Below, piece by piece: positions 26,381 to 35,157 of a stretch of DNA of 51,802 nt. Made by a program: the position numbers and the translations under genes. The stretch lies in contig JAIRUE010000006.1 in assembly GCA_031254575.1 (NCBI GenBank), positions 1 through 51,802 of the forward strand, written 5' to 3'. The notes below the pieces were generated by a model. That model ran no database searches and was not told the DNA's origin. It worked only from the letters and a program-made list of their open reading frames with translations. How positions within the stretch are numbered: position 1 is the first letter of the stretch; every line of letters starts with the position of its first letter. Source of the DNA: Oscillospiraceae bacterium (GTDB lineage: Bacteria > Bacillota > Clostridia > Oscillospirales > UBA929).

Positions 26381-26409
26381 ATTATACCACAGAAAAAGCG
26401 GCAATTCAA
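26381..26409 (-). promoter_or_regulatory. Promoter of the isochorismatase-fold gene
   Basis: Minus strand TTGAAT (26404-26409), 17 bases, TATAAT (26381-26386), 77 bases before the start codon. Confidence 0.72.
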
Positions 26410-26440
26410 CAACAAGCCCAAAACTATGTAAATAGACCTT

Positions 26441-26466
26441 AAAAAAAGCCCGGCCCTAAAGCCGGT
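26441..26466 (-). terminator. Intrinsic terminator after the ferritin-like gene
   Basis: On the minus strand CCGGC and GCCGG (26461-26465 with 26450-26454) form a short GC stem followed by GC and seven T. It lies 24 bases past the stop codon at 26490. Confidence 0.78.
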
Positions 26467-26489
26467 ATTTTATAGTATTGGGTATGGGT

Positions 26490-26930
26490 TTATAAATACT
26501 TTTTCATTTCCTCGATATTGTCCTGCTCCGTTTGAATGTGGGTCTGCGCCAGATTACGCAGCGCCTGATTTGACCCTTGGTAATCATGGAGCTGTTTTGT
26601 CATTTCGGTGACGCCCATCGTGCTGCCCTGTATGACCATTTCTGCGATTTTTGAGTCGGCGTCTCCCGAGGCCATCGTCTTCATATTGGAAACCATATGA
26701 GAATACATTTTTAGCGGCGCACCGGCCGTTTTCGGCTTTTCACCGTCCGTACCAAGCATTTGCCGGGCGGCTTTATACGTCTGGTCATATTGATCGAACT
26801 GTTTTTGCAAAACCGATTTCAGCTGCGGATCGGCCGCTTTTTCCATGACGTGATTTAAGCTGTCCCGGCCCATATCGGTTGTCTCTGTGATGGTGTTAAG
26901 CATTTTCATATCGTCTGTCATTTCTTCCAC
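26490..26930 (-). CDS. Ferritin-like four-helix protein of unknown function
   Basis: The 146-residue protein is predicted to be all helical, with four helices separated by short turns and repeated pairs of acidic and polar residues (TDMGRDSLNHVMEKAAD, KQFDQYDQTYKAARQM, THIQTEQDNIEEMKKYL). This matches small ferritin-like or DUF2383-type proteins common in spore formers. The full set of iron ligands (two ExxH pairs) is not present, so a di-iron centre is doubtful. It is a single gene between its terminator and ylbJ. Confidence 0.6.
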   Translation of the reverse strand: MEEMTDDMKMLNTITETTDMGRDSLNHVMEKAADPQLKSVLQKQFDQYDQTYKAARQMLGTDGEKPKTAGAPLKMYSHMVSNMKTMASGDADSKIAEMVIQGSTMGVTEMTKQLHDYQGSNQALRNLAQTHIQTEQDNIEEMKKYL

Positions 26931-27040
26931 GCTCCTTTTGCGTTAGTATTTGCTTTCTGCGCGGAATTATGACTTTCCCTTGAGATATTCACGTCGTTTT
27001 CACACCGCCGGGGTTATACCGCAACGCGCAGAAAACACCC

Positions 27041-28225
27041 TCAACCCGGCGTGTTTTTCGACCGCCGCCACAGCGTCCCCGCCGCGATAAGCAGCAGCAT
27101 GAGCGCGGCCGCCGCCACGGCGGTCAGCGTGATGTTCAATGTGTCCCAGAAGCGCAGGCGGGCAATGTTCTCCACCTGTTCGGCAATCGTTTCGACGACC
27201 GGCAGCTCCAGCCCTGTCAGACCCGTCAGCAGAAAGGCGTATACGGCGGAAATCAAGCCGTGCAGCAGCTTTCCCGCAATGTAGGTGCGCGGCGACAGCC
27301 CGCTCTGCCCGATGAACGACAGCACCTGGCAGTGGACGGACAGCCCGGCCCAGCCCAGCATGAACGCCGCCATCGCCATTTTTCCGGCCAGCCTTGCCGT
27401 CGCGCCGCCCTGCAGCGAAAACAGGCCGGAGGTGATCTCAATAAGCCCGGTCAGCAGATTCTGCGCCGCCTCCTTTGTCATTCCCAGCGGGGCGAACAGG
27501 CCGCTCAAAGCGTCGGCGGCCATCGGAAGGACACCGCTCGTATAGAGCAGGCGTATGGCCGCCGTGAAGAAGATAACGAACGAGGAGATGTAAAACACCG
27601 AAGCAAACGATGATTTCACCGACTTGATAAACGCGGCGGACAGGCGCGGGACTTCCTCCCGTTCTCTTTCCGCGGCCGCCTCCTTCCCGGAGGGGCTGTT
27701 TTTTCCGTAAAAGCGGAACAGCAGCCCCACTGTCAGCGACGCCGCCGTATGGGTCAGGTAGAGCAGCCATCCCGCGCGCGTCGAGCCGAGGATGCCCACG
27801 CCGGCCGCGCCCAGGATAAAAGCGGGGCCGGAGTTGTTGCAGAACGAAAGCAGGCGCTCCGCCTCCTCTTTGGAGCACTGCCCTTTTTCATAGAGGGAGA
27901 TGGCGCACTTCGCCCCGACAGGGTATCCGCCCAGAAAACCCAGCGCCACCGCCGCCGCGCACGGCCCGCCGACACGGAACAGCGGGCGGGTGGCCGGTTC
28001 CAGCGCGCGGCCGATAATCCGGGCCAGTCCCAGCTCGATAGTCAGAGTGCTGAGGACAAAAAACGGGAACAGCGACGGGATCAGCACGTCGATGCAGATA
28101 TACAGTCCTTCCCGGGCCGCCTCCGAGGTTGTTCTGGGCGCGATAAGCAGCCCCAGCGCGGCGAGCGCCAGCATAAGCCCGGCGAGAAGGTCGGTCAGCC
28201 ACTGTTTCTTCAGAATCCGGGTCAT
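27041..28225 (-). CDS. ylbJ: YlbJ, sporulation integral membrane protein
   Basis: The 394-residue protein has about nine membrane helices and two Gate-type (nucleoside-recognition) modules. The conserved core of YlbJ is visible: IPSLFPFFVLS (about 48-58), GFLGGYPVGAK (95-105), LLSFCNNSGPAFILG and FMLGWAGLSVHCQV. It is needed for endospore development in Bacillus, where it is under the mother-cell sigma factor. The long open frame upstream to 28615 is not real; the ATG at 28225 sits six bases after GGGGGGG. It is divergent from yqfC. On the minus strand CATACTTAT just upstream resembles a sigma-E -10 element, weakly supported. Confidence 0.92.
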   Translation of the reverse strand: MTRILKKQWLTDLLAGLMLALAALGLLIAPRTTSEAAREGLYICIDVLIPSLFPFFVLSTLTIELGLARIIGRALEPATRPLFRVGGPCAAAVALGFLGGYPVGAKCAISLYEKGQCSKEEAERLLSFCNNSGPAFILGAAGVGILGSTRAGWLLYLTHTAASLTVGLLFRFYGKNSPSGKEAAAEREREEVPRLSAAFIKSVKSSFASVFYISSFVIFFTAAIRLLYTSGVLPMAADALSGLFAPLGMTKEAAQNLLTGLIEITSGLFSLQGGATARLAGKMAMAAFMLGWAGLSVHCQVLSFIGQSGLSPRTYIAGKLLHGLISAVYAFLLTGLTGLELPVVETIAEQVENIARLRFWDTLNITLTAVAAAALMLLLIAAGTLWRRSKNTPG

Positions 28226-28327
28226 AGACATCCCCCCCGTCCAATAAGTATGTACGGGGGGGAAACGACATGCGCCCCGCGTGCCCGCCGGGCGCTCGCG
28301 GAAACCCCTCCGGTAATGGGGGGTACC

Positions 28328-28597
28328 ATGAAAGAGAGTTTTTTGGAAAAGGCGGCGCGGAAGATGGACATTCCGGCGGACCTTGCCGCGAATGTCCCGA
28401 AGATCATCATCCACGGCTACCGTGAGATCTATATTGAGAACCACCGGGGCCTGCTGGAATACGGCGCGCGCGAGGTGCATGTAAACGGGGGCGAGGCCGT
28501 TCTCAAGCTCACCGGCGAAGGTTTCCATATCCGCGCCATGACGGCGGGCGAGCTGCGGCTGGAAGGGCTTATTTTCAAGGTGGAGTTTATCTTTTAA
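28328..28597 (+). CDS. yqfC: YqfC, sporulation protein
   Basis: The 89-residue protein matches YqfC: KIIIHGYREIYIENHRGLLEY (split at about 25-45), then EVHVNGGEAVLKLTGEGF and a hydrophobic end LIFKVEFIF. In Bacillus it is expressed early in the mother cell. The ATG at 28328 was chosen because it gives the normal length; GGTAATGGGGGG precedes it. It is the first gene of an operon of eight and is followed by yqfD after 12 bases. Confidence 0.9.
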   Translation: MKESFLEKAARKMDIPADLAANVPKIIIHGYREIYIENHRGLLEYGAREVHVNGGEAVLKLTGEGFHIRAMTAGELRLEGLIFKVEFIF

Positions 28598-28609
28598 GGT
28601 GGAGTTTCC

Positions 28610-29815
28610 ATGCAAAAAACGGTCAACCTGTTGCGGGGATTTGTGAGGATCGCGGTGGAATGCCCGTATCCGGAGCGGTTTATCAACCTCTGCGCCTATA
28701 ACAACGTCGCCTTCTGGAGCGTGGAACGCGTTGACGCGGTGCGGCTGGAGGCCACGATCGCCGCGTCCGGGCTTGACAGGGCCGGGGAGCTGGCCTCCCG
28801 GCTCGGCGGAACGCTGTCGCCGCTGGGCCGGCGCGGCGCGCTGTTCTTTCTGGAGCGCTTCAGGCGGCGTTACGCGCTGATCGCGGGGCTTTTCGCCTGT
28901 CTCGCCGCGCTGTTTGTCTCCAACCGTTATATCTGGGAGTTTACCGTGGAAGGCAACGCCGCGCTGTCGGACGAAATAATTTTGCAGGCCCTGCGCGAAA
29001 GCGGCGTCTCAACCGGGTCGCCCGCCTCCTCGGTGGACATTGAGACGGTCCGCAACCAAATGCTGATCAAGCTCGGAAAACTCTCCTGGATCACCGTCAA
29101 CGTTACCGGCAGCCACGCCGCCGTGGTGGTGCGCGAGCGCGCCGAAAAGCCGGAGATATTTTCCCGCCACACGCCGGTCAATATCGTGGCGGAAAAAGCG
29201 GGCCTGATCACGCGGCTCGATACCCTCTCCGGCTCGGCGCAGGTTTTTCCGGGCGACACGGTATGGCGGGGACAACTGCTGGTCAGCGGGCTTGTCGATT
29301 CGGCGCAGGTGGGCGTACGCCTGGTCAACGCCCGCGCCGATGTCACCGCACGGACCTGGACGGAGCTGCGCGCCGTCGTTCCCACCGGAGCGGTCGGCAA
29401 ACGGTATACGGGCCGCTCGAAAACGCGCTACGCGCTGCTTTTCGGCGGACGGCGCGTAAATTTATACGGAAACGCTAGCCAACCCTATGCCATGTGTGAT
29501 AAAATGATTAAAACGGAGACGCTGCGCGCCCCGCAGAACGTAGCATTCCCCGTCGCGCTGGTGCGGGAGACCTTTATGGAATATGAGCCGGTGTCGTATC
29601 AAATGGACGAGGAGGTGGCCCGGGACGCTCTGCGTCAGGCGCTGGGGGGAGCGCTGCGCGGCGGTTTGGGGCGGGGGGAGATCCTGACCGAATCAGTTAC
29701 TTTTCACATGGAGCCGGGTCTGGTGACGGCGGTGCTGACGGCGGAGTGCCTGGAGCGTATCGACATGCCGCGGAAGATCGACCTGGCGGAGGCGATGAGC
29801 ATGAAAAATCCGTAA
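28610..29815 (+). CDS. yqfD: YqfD, sporulation membrane protein
   Basis: The 401-residue protein has a short N-terminal domain, one membrane helix at about residues 88-106 and a large exterior part. Family features include FWSVERVDAVRLEATI, SWITVNVTGSHAAVVVRER (about 158-176) and NIVAEKAGLITRLDTLSG. The exterior part resembles the POTRA-like and beta-rich organisation of cell-division FtsQ relatives. YqfD is required for efficient sporulation at the engulfment stage. It lies between yqfC and the barrel protein gene. Confidence 0.92.
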   Translation: MQKTVNLLRGFVRIAVECPYPERFINLCAYNNVAFWSVERVDAVRLEATIAASGLDRAGELASRLGGTLSPLGRRGALFFLERFRRRYALIAGLFACLAALFVSNRYIWEFTVEGNAALSDEIILQALRESGVSTGSPASSVDIETVRNQMLIKLGKLSWITVNVTGSHAAVVVRERAEKPEIFSRHTPVNIVAEKAGLITRLDTLSGSAQVFPGDTVWRGQLLVSGLVDSAQVGVRLVNARADVTARTWTELRAVVPTGAVGKRYTGRSKTRYALLFGGRRVNLYGNASQPYAMCDKMIKTETLRAPQNVAFPVALVRETFMEYEPVSYQMDEEVARDALRQALGGALRGGLGRGEILTESVTFHMEPGLVTAVLTAECLERIDMPRKIDLAEAMSMKNP

Positions 29816-29827
29816 ATTTTTGGGGCG

Positions 29828-30826
29828 ATGGGATTGCTGACGAGAGAAGACGTCCGTAAAGCCGCGCTGAGGCTGTACGATTTCTGTGAGAACCCGGCGG
29901 TGCGGTACGCCGTTTTTTTCCGGCTGCTGGATACGCCGTATGAGGATGAGACTCTGGCCCGGCTGCGCCCGCCGTTTTTAGAGAGCGGCATTGTGGAGGA
30001 ACTGGCGGAGGAGCAGGACTATAACGGCGGCTGGGGACCTCTGCAATCAAAGGATTATTCCCAAAAGGCCAGATTCCCTACCTCTACGGTGGCCATCAAC
30101 CGCTGCCTGTATATAGGGCTGACAATTGAGGACAGGGACATCCTGATCCGCGCGTATGAATATCTTGAGGATTTTCTCAAAGGGACAAGCCGTGAAAAGC
30201 TGTACAACAAAAACGAACGCGCCGTTCCGTGGCAGACGGCGCGGATCTGTGAAATGATCGAAGCCGTCAAGCCCGGCAACAGCCTTTGTGACCGCACCTG
30301 CGGCGAGTGGCTGTATATCGCGTCCCGGGCTTACGAGGACGGCGAATACTCCTATGAGCGGGATCGCAAAGCCCAGCATGAGCTGTTTTGGACAAAAGAG
30401 GACCGGCTTGTGCCGATGCAGTCCGGGCTGCTGCTTAAGCGTCGGGGCGAACTGCCGCCGGGGTTGGAGGAGGCTATGCTGCGCCACCTCGGCGGGCATG
30501 CCGCCCGGCACGGCTGGTTTTGGGACAAGACGCCGGACAAGCTGCCGGAAGACTTTGTCTGCGGAAAATCCCGCCGGTGGTTTCATACGTTTAACTATAT
30601 TAACCAATTTCGCGGCTCGGCGCTTTTCCTTTCCGCCGCCGCCGAATGGCTTATGGAGCGGCAGAATACCGACGGCTTGTGGGACTGGGGGCCGCAAACC
30701 AAAGACCCCTGGGGATATTTCGGATATTTTTCCACCGCGCGGGGCGATACGCATACCCGCACGGTCGATTGTACGATGGAGGTTCTGAGCTTTTTGAAGA
30801 CGTATCTGGATCATAACGAAAACTGA
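29828..30826 (+). CDS. Squalene-cyclase-like alpha/alpha barrel protein of unknown function
   Basis: The 332-residue protein is all helical and carries two QW-like motifs typical of terpene cyclase and prenyltransferase barrels: EEQDYNGGWGP around Q63 and MERQNTDGLWDWGP around Q279. The catalytic DXDD motif of squalene-hopene cyclases is absent and no membrane segment is seen. Several cysteines and histidines (CDRTCGEW, HTFNYINQF, HTRTVDC) could bind a metal. The gene is inserted between yqfD and phoH, 12 and 17 bases from its neighbours, so it is cotranscribed. It could act on an isoprenoid or polysaccharide, or be a protein-binding scaffold; none of this is established. Confidence 0.65.
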   Translation: MGLLTREDVRKAALRLYDFCENPAVRYAVFFRLLDTPYEDETLARLRPPFLESGIVEELAEEQDYNGGWGPLQSKDYSQKARFPTSTVAINRCLYIGLTIEDRDILIRAYEYLEDFLKGTSREKLYNKNERAVPWQTARICEMIEAVKPGNSLCDRTCGEWLYIASRAYEDGEYSYERDRKAQHELFWTKEDRLVPMQSGLLLKRRGELPPGLEEAMLRHLGGHAARHGWFWDKTPDKLPEDFVCGKSRRWFHTFNYINQFRGSALFLSAAAEWLMERQNTDGLWDWGPQTKDPWGYFGYFSTARGDTHTRTVDCTMEVLSFLKTYLDHNEN

Positions 30827-30843
30827 CGGAAAGGACTGTACGA

Positions 30844-31842
<999 letters not shown>

Positions 31843-31886
31843 ATTGCCCCGGATGCCGCGGAGCCTGATACGGGAGGGAAATCCAT

Positions 31887-32336
31887 ATGACGCGCTGCCG
31901 CGTGCTCGTATACGGCGCGGGAGACTATAAGACCCTGCTGCGCCGCGCCGCGCGGGCGGCCGTTAAAAACGAGCGGCTCCCGCATCCCTGCATGATGGAG
32001 GTCGTGCTTGTCCCGGATCATGAAATGCGGTCGCTCAACCGTGTTCAGCGCGGGGTTGACAGGGTGACAGACGTGCTGTCTTTTCCGATGAAAAATCCCG
32101 GCGACAGACCGGACCCGGATACCGGGCGGATCTATATAGGCGATGTCCTTATCTCGAAAAAACGCGCCGGAAAGCAGGCGCGCGAGTATGGGCACAGCCT
32201 GGAGCGCGAATTGGCCTATCTGACCGCGCACGGCGCGCTTCACCTGTTGGGATACGACCATGAGGGCGAGTGGGACAGGGCCGTGATGCGGAAAAAAGAG
32301 GAGGCCGTGATGGAAAAACTGAGGCTTTCACGATGA
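31887..32336 (+). CDS. ybeY: YbeY, rRNA maturation endoribonuclease
   Basis: YbeY is a zinc-dependent RNase required for 16S rRNA 3' end processing and ribosome quality control. The 149-residue protein has the metal site HGALHLLGYDH at 115-125 (H115, H119, H125) and TDVLSFP at 61-67. It has GGGAGG at its start and overlaps the dgkA start by four bases. The yqfF gene that lies between phoH and ybeY in Bacillus is absent here. Confidence 0.96.
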   Translation: MTRCRVLVYGAGDYKTLLRRAARAAVKNERLPHPCMMEVVLVPDHEMRSLNRVQRGVDRVTDVLSFPMKNPGDRPDPDTGRIYIGDVLISKKRAGKQAREYGHSLERELAYLTAHGALHLLGYDHEGEWDRAVMRKKEEAVMEKLRLSR

Positions 32337-32764
32337 GGAGTTTTGTCTGCGCATGCCGGGGGATATGGGCTGCTGTCAAAACGGAGCGTAATATGCGGAT
32401 TCATCTTGCTGCCGTGTATTATATAATCCTTGTCTGTATCTTGTTTGGATTTGCCGCCTATGAAACGGCGCTGGCCGCGCTGGCCTGCGGCCTGGTCATC
32501 GGCGCGGAACTGCTCAATACGGCCTTGGAAAGGCTTTGCGACGGGCTGGAACCGGGCCGGTCGCCCCTCGTCAAAACTGTCAAGGACCTGGCTGCCGGGG
32601 CGGTGCTGGTCTGCGCCGCCGCCGCCGTTACCGTCGCCGCCGCCCTGCTGTGGCGGCGGGGGGGATTTTTACCGGATCTTTTACGGCATCCGGCGGTTTG
32701 GGCGGGAGCCGCCGCCGCTCCGTTTTGGTTCTGGTTTGTATTCGGATTCGGCGGAAAAAAGTAA
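32333..32764 (+). CDS. dgkA: Diacylglycerol/undecaprenol kinase family protein
   Basis: The 143-residue membrane protein has three helices typical of DgkA, plus an additional hydrophobic segment at its C-terminus (about 123-140). The catalytic signature is present: GAELLNTALERLCDGLEP (about 54-71) and KTVKDLAAGAVLV (about 77-89). Gram-positive members phosphorylate undecaprenol, feeding the lipid carrier pool for cell wall synthesis. The ATG overlaps the ybeY stop codon. Confidence 0.92.
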   Translation: MRSFVCACRGIWAAVKTERNMRIHLAAVYYIILVCILFGFAAYETALAALACGLVIGAELLNTALERLCDGLEPGRSPLVKTVKDLAAGAVLVCAAAAVTVAAALLWRRGGFLPDLLRHPAVWAGAAAAPFWFWFVFGFGGKK

Positions 32765-32776
32765 GGAGGGGTTTGT

Positions 32777-33952
32777 ATGCTTCGCGTCGCGATCATCGGT
32801 ACAGGCAACATCTCGCCCCTGCACATTAAGGGATACCTGACCTTCCCGGAGCGGTGCGAGATTGTCGCGCTCTGCGACATCGTGCCGGAGAAATGCGAGG
32901 AGAAGAAGAAAACCTACGGGCTGGACGCGGCGGTGTACGATTCCCATAAGGCCCTGCTGGACGGCGCGGACGTCGACCTGGTAAGCGTCTGCACGCCGCC
33001 GTTCTGCCACGCGGAAATCACGGTTGACTGCCTGCGCGCCGGAAAGCACGTGATCGTCGAGAAACCGATGGCGGCGTCGCTGGACGGGTGCGACGCGATG
33101 ATCGCGGCGGCGGAAGCGGCGGTGCTTTCCGTCGTCGCGCAAAACCGCTTCCGTGATCCGGTGCGGAACCTCAAGCGCGTTCTGGACAGCGGCCTTATTG
33201 GAAAAACCGTCCACGCGCAGGTGGATTCTCACTGGTGGCGCGGGCACTGTTATTACGACTTATGGTGGCGCGGGCTTTGGGAGAAGGAGGGCGGCGGCTG
33301 TACGCTCAACCACGCCGTGCACCATATCGACATGCTGGGCTGGATGATGGGCCTGCCGCAGTCCGTCTGCGCCATGCTCTCCAACGCCGCCCACGACAAC
33401 TCCGAGGTCGAGGATGTATCGGTGGCCGTTATGCGCTACGCGGGCGGCGCGCTGGCACAGGTCACCAGTTCGGTCGTCCATCACGGCGAGGAGCAGCAGA
33501 TCATCTTTCAGGGGGAGAAAGCCCGCGTCTCCGCGCCGTGGAAAGCGGTGGCGTCTCTCTCGCAACCCAACGGGTTTCCTCAGCCAAACCCGAGCCTGGA
33601 GAAAGAACTCAACGATTTTTACAACGCCCTGCCGGCTCTGCCGCACGAAGGGCATACGGGACAAATCGACGACGTGCTGACAGCCATCGAAGCGGGCGCC
33701 GCGCCGCTGATCGGCGGCGCGGACGGGCGTCGCACCGTGGAACTGATCACCGCCATATACAAAGCCGCGTCCGAGGGACGGACGGTGACGCTGCCCATCG
33801 CGGAAAACGACCCGTTTTATACCGTGGAGGGCATCCTTGAGCGCGTGCCGCGTTTTTATGAGAAAACAACGTCCGCGAAGGGACTGGGCGGCGGGCCAAT
33901 CACGGTGGGCAGTGATTACAGGAATAAGCACATGATGGGGGGAACGGTATGA
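32777..33952 (+). CDS. Gfo/Idh/MocA family oxidoreductase
   Basis: The 391-residue protein has the NAD(P)-binding N-terminal fold with AIIGTGNISPLH (residues 5-16), the conserved VEKPMAASL with its catalytic-region lysine, and a C-terminal alpha/beta substrate domain containing LNHAVHHIDMLGWMMG. Such enzymes oxidise or reduce sugars, inositols and related compounds; the substrate is unknown. It follows dgkA after 12 bases with GGAGGGG upstream and is coupled to a second member of the family. Confidence 0.9.
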   Translation: MLRVAIIGTGNISPLHIKGYLTFPERCEIVALCDIVPEKCEEKKKTYGLDAAVYDSHKALLDGADVDLVSVCTPPFCHAEITVDCLRAGKHVIVEKPMAASLDGCDAMIAAAEAAVLSVVAQNRFRDPVRNLKRVLDSGLIGKTVHAQVDSHWWRGHCYYDLWWRGLWEKEGGGCTLNHAVHHIDMLGWMMGLPQSVCAMLSNAAHDNSEVEDVSVAVMRYAGGALAQVTSSVVHHGEEQQIIFQGEKARVSAPWKAVASLSQPNGFPQPNPSLEKELNDFYNALPALPHEGHTGQIDDVLTAIEAGAAPLIGGADGRRTVELITAIYKAASEGRTVTLPIAENDPFYTVEGILERVPRFYEKTTSAKGLGGGPITVGSDYRNKHMMGGTV

Positions 33953-35028
33953 CCGGCCGGTCCGACGGTATGAACTACGCGCCCGTGGGGAAACCCGCGC
34001 CGGTCGTCAAGCCGGGCGAGTTTGCCTTTTCCGCCGTCGCGCTTGACCACGGGCACATCTACGGCATGTGCAACGGGCTGACGGAAGCCGGGGCGGTTCT
34101 GAAGAGCGTATACGACCCCGACGCGCAAAAAGCGGACGCGTTCTGCAAGGCCTTTCCGGGCGTCAAACGCGCGGCCAGCGAGGAGGAGATCCTCTCCGAC
34201 CCGGAGGTAAAGCTGATCGCGGGCGCGGCGGTCACAAGCGAGCGCTGCGCGCTGGGCCTGCGCGCGATGGGAGCGGGCAAGGACTATTTTACCGACAAGG
34301 CCCCGCTGACGACGCTGGAACAGCTCGCCGCCGCCAAAGAGGCGGTGAGGCGGACGGGCAGGAAGTACATGGTCTATTACTCCGAGCGCGTCCACGTCGA
34401 AACAGCCGTCTTTGCAGGGCAGCTGATTGATCAGGGCGCGGTCGGGCGGGTGGTGCAGGTGCTGGGGCTGGGGCCGCATCGCCTGACGCCGAAAGCGCGC
34501 CCGGACTGGTTTTTTATCAAGGAAAAGTACGGCGGCATCCTCTGCGACATCGGAAGCCACCAGATCGAGCAGATATTGTTCTATACCGGCGCGAAAGACG
34601 CCGCGGTGACCCATAGCCAGATCGGGAATTTCAGCCACCCCGAAACCCCGGAACTGGACGACTTCGGGGACGCGTCGCTGCTGACCGATACCGGCGCGAC
34701 AGGATATTTCCGCGTGGACTGGTTCACCCCCGACGGCTTGCAGACATGGGGCGACGGGCGCAGTATCATCCTCGGCACGGAGGGCTTTATCGAGCAGCGC
34801 AAATATATGAACCTCGGAACGGACGACGGCCCGGGGCACCTGTTTCTGGCCAACGGGAAAGAGGAGACACATTACAATGTCCACGGCAAGGTGGGATACC
34901 CGTTTTTCGGGCAGCTGATTCTGGACTGCCTCAACCGCACCGAGAACGCCATGACGCAGGAACACGCCTTCAAGGCGGCGGAACTGTGCGTCCGGGCGCA
35001 GATGCAGGCAAAGGTGATTAGCGCGTAA
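33949..35028 (+). CDS. Second Gfo/Idh/MocA family protein with an altered nucleotide-binding loop
   Basis: The 359-residue protein aligns with the same family, but where a GxGxxG loop is expected it reads ALDHGHIYGM (about residues 31-40). The EKP motif is replaced by DKAPL, keeping the lysine. The substrate-domain motif DIGSHQIEQIL is intact. The start overlaps the previous stop (ATGA, 33949-33952) with GGGGGG upstream. It may bind a cofactor differently or act as a regulatory partner of the first enzyme; this is inference. It is the last gene before the operon terminator. Confidence 0.82.
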   Translation: MTGRSDGMNYAPVGKPAPVVKPGEFAFSAVALDHGHIYGMCNGLTEAGAVLKSVYDPDAQKADAFCKAFPGVKRAASEEEILSDPEVKLIAGAAVTSERCALGLRAMGAGKDYFTDKAPLTTLEQLAAAKEAVRRTGRKYMVYYSERVHVETAVFAGQLIDQGAVGRVVQVLGLGPHRLTPKARPDWFFIKEKYGGILCDIGSHQIEQILFYTGAKDAAVTHSQIGNFSHPETPELDDFGDASLLTDTGATGYFRVDWFTPDGLQTWGDGRSIILGTEGFIEQRKYMNLGTDDGPGHLFLANGKEETHYNVHGKVGYPFFGQLILDCLNRTENAMTQEHAFKAAELCVRAQMQAKVISA

Positions 35029-35046
35029 GAAGTATACTGAAATGGG

Positions 35047-35080
35047 ATACACCCCGTCCATGCGGACGGGGTGTATTTTG
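35047..35080 (+). terminator. Strong terminator of the yqfC-to-oxidoreductase operon
   Basis: A perfect 13-base-pair stem (35047-35059 with 35064-35076, loop ATGC) is followed by four T and lies 18 bases past the last stop codon. Confidence 0.92.
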
Positions 35081-35111
35081 TCGAGCCTGTGTTTTCGCAA
35101 AAGAATGAAAC

Positions 35112-35141
35112 AATCCGCAAGCCAAGCCGGCGGATCGTTTT
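35112..35141. terminator. Bidirectional terminator-like hairpin between convergent genes
   Basis: ATCCGC (35113-35118) pairs with GCGGAT (35130-35135); T-rich sequence follows on both strands. It probably ends the ymdB transcript (stop at 35158, minus) and backs up the plus-strand terminator. Confidence 0.55.
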
Positions 35142-35157
35142 ACATTTTGGCTGCGTC

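Noticed and set aside
28232..28615. Extension of ylbJ to a 524-codon frame
   Set aside because: The extra 130 codons are antisense to yqfC and start without a ribosome binding site.
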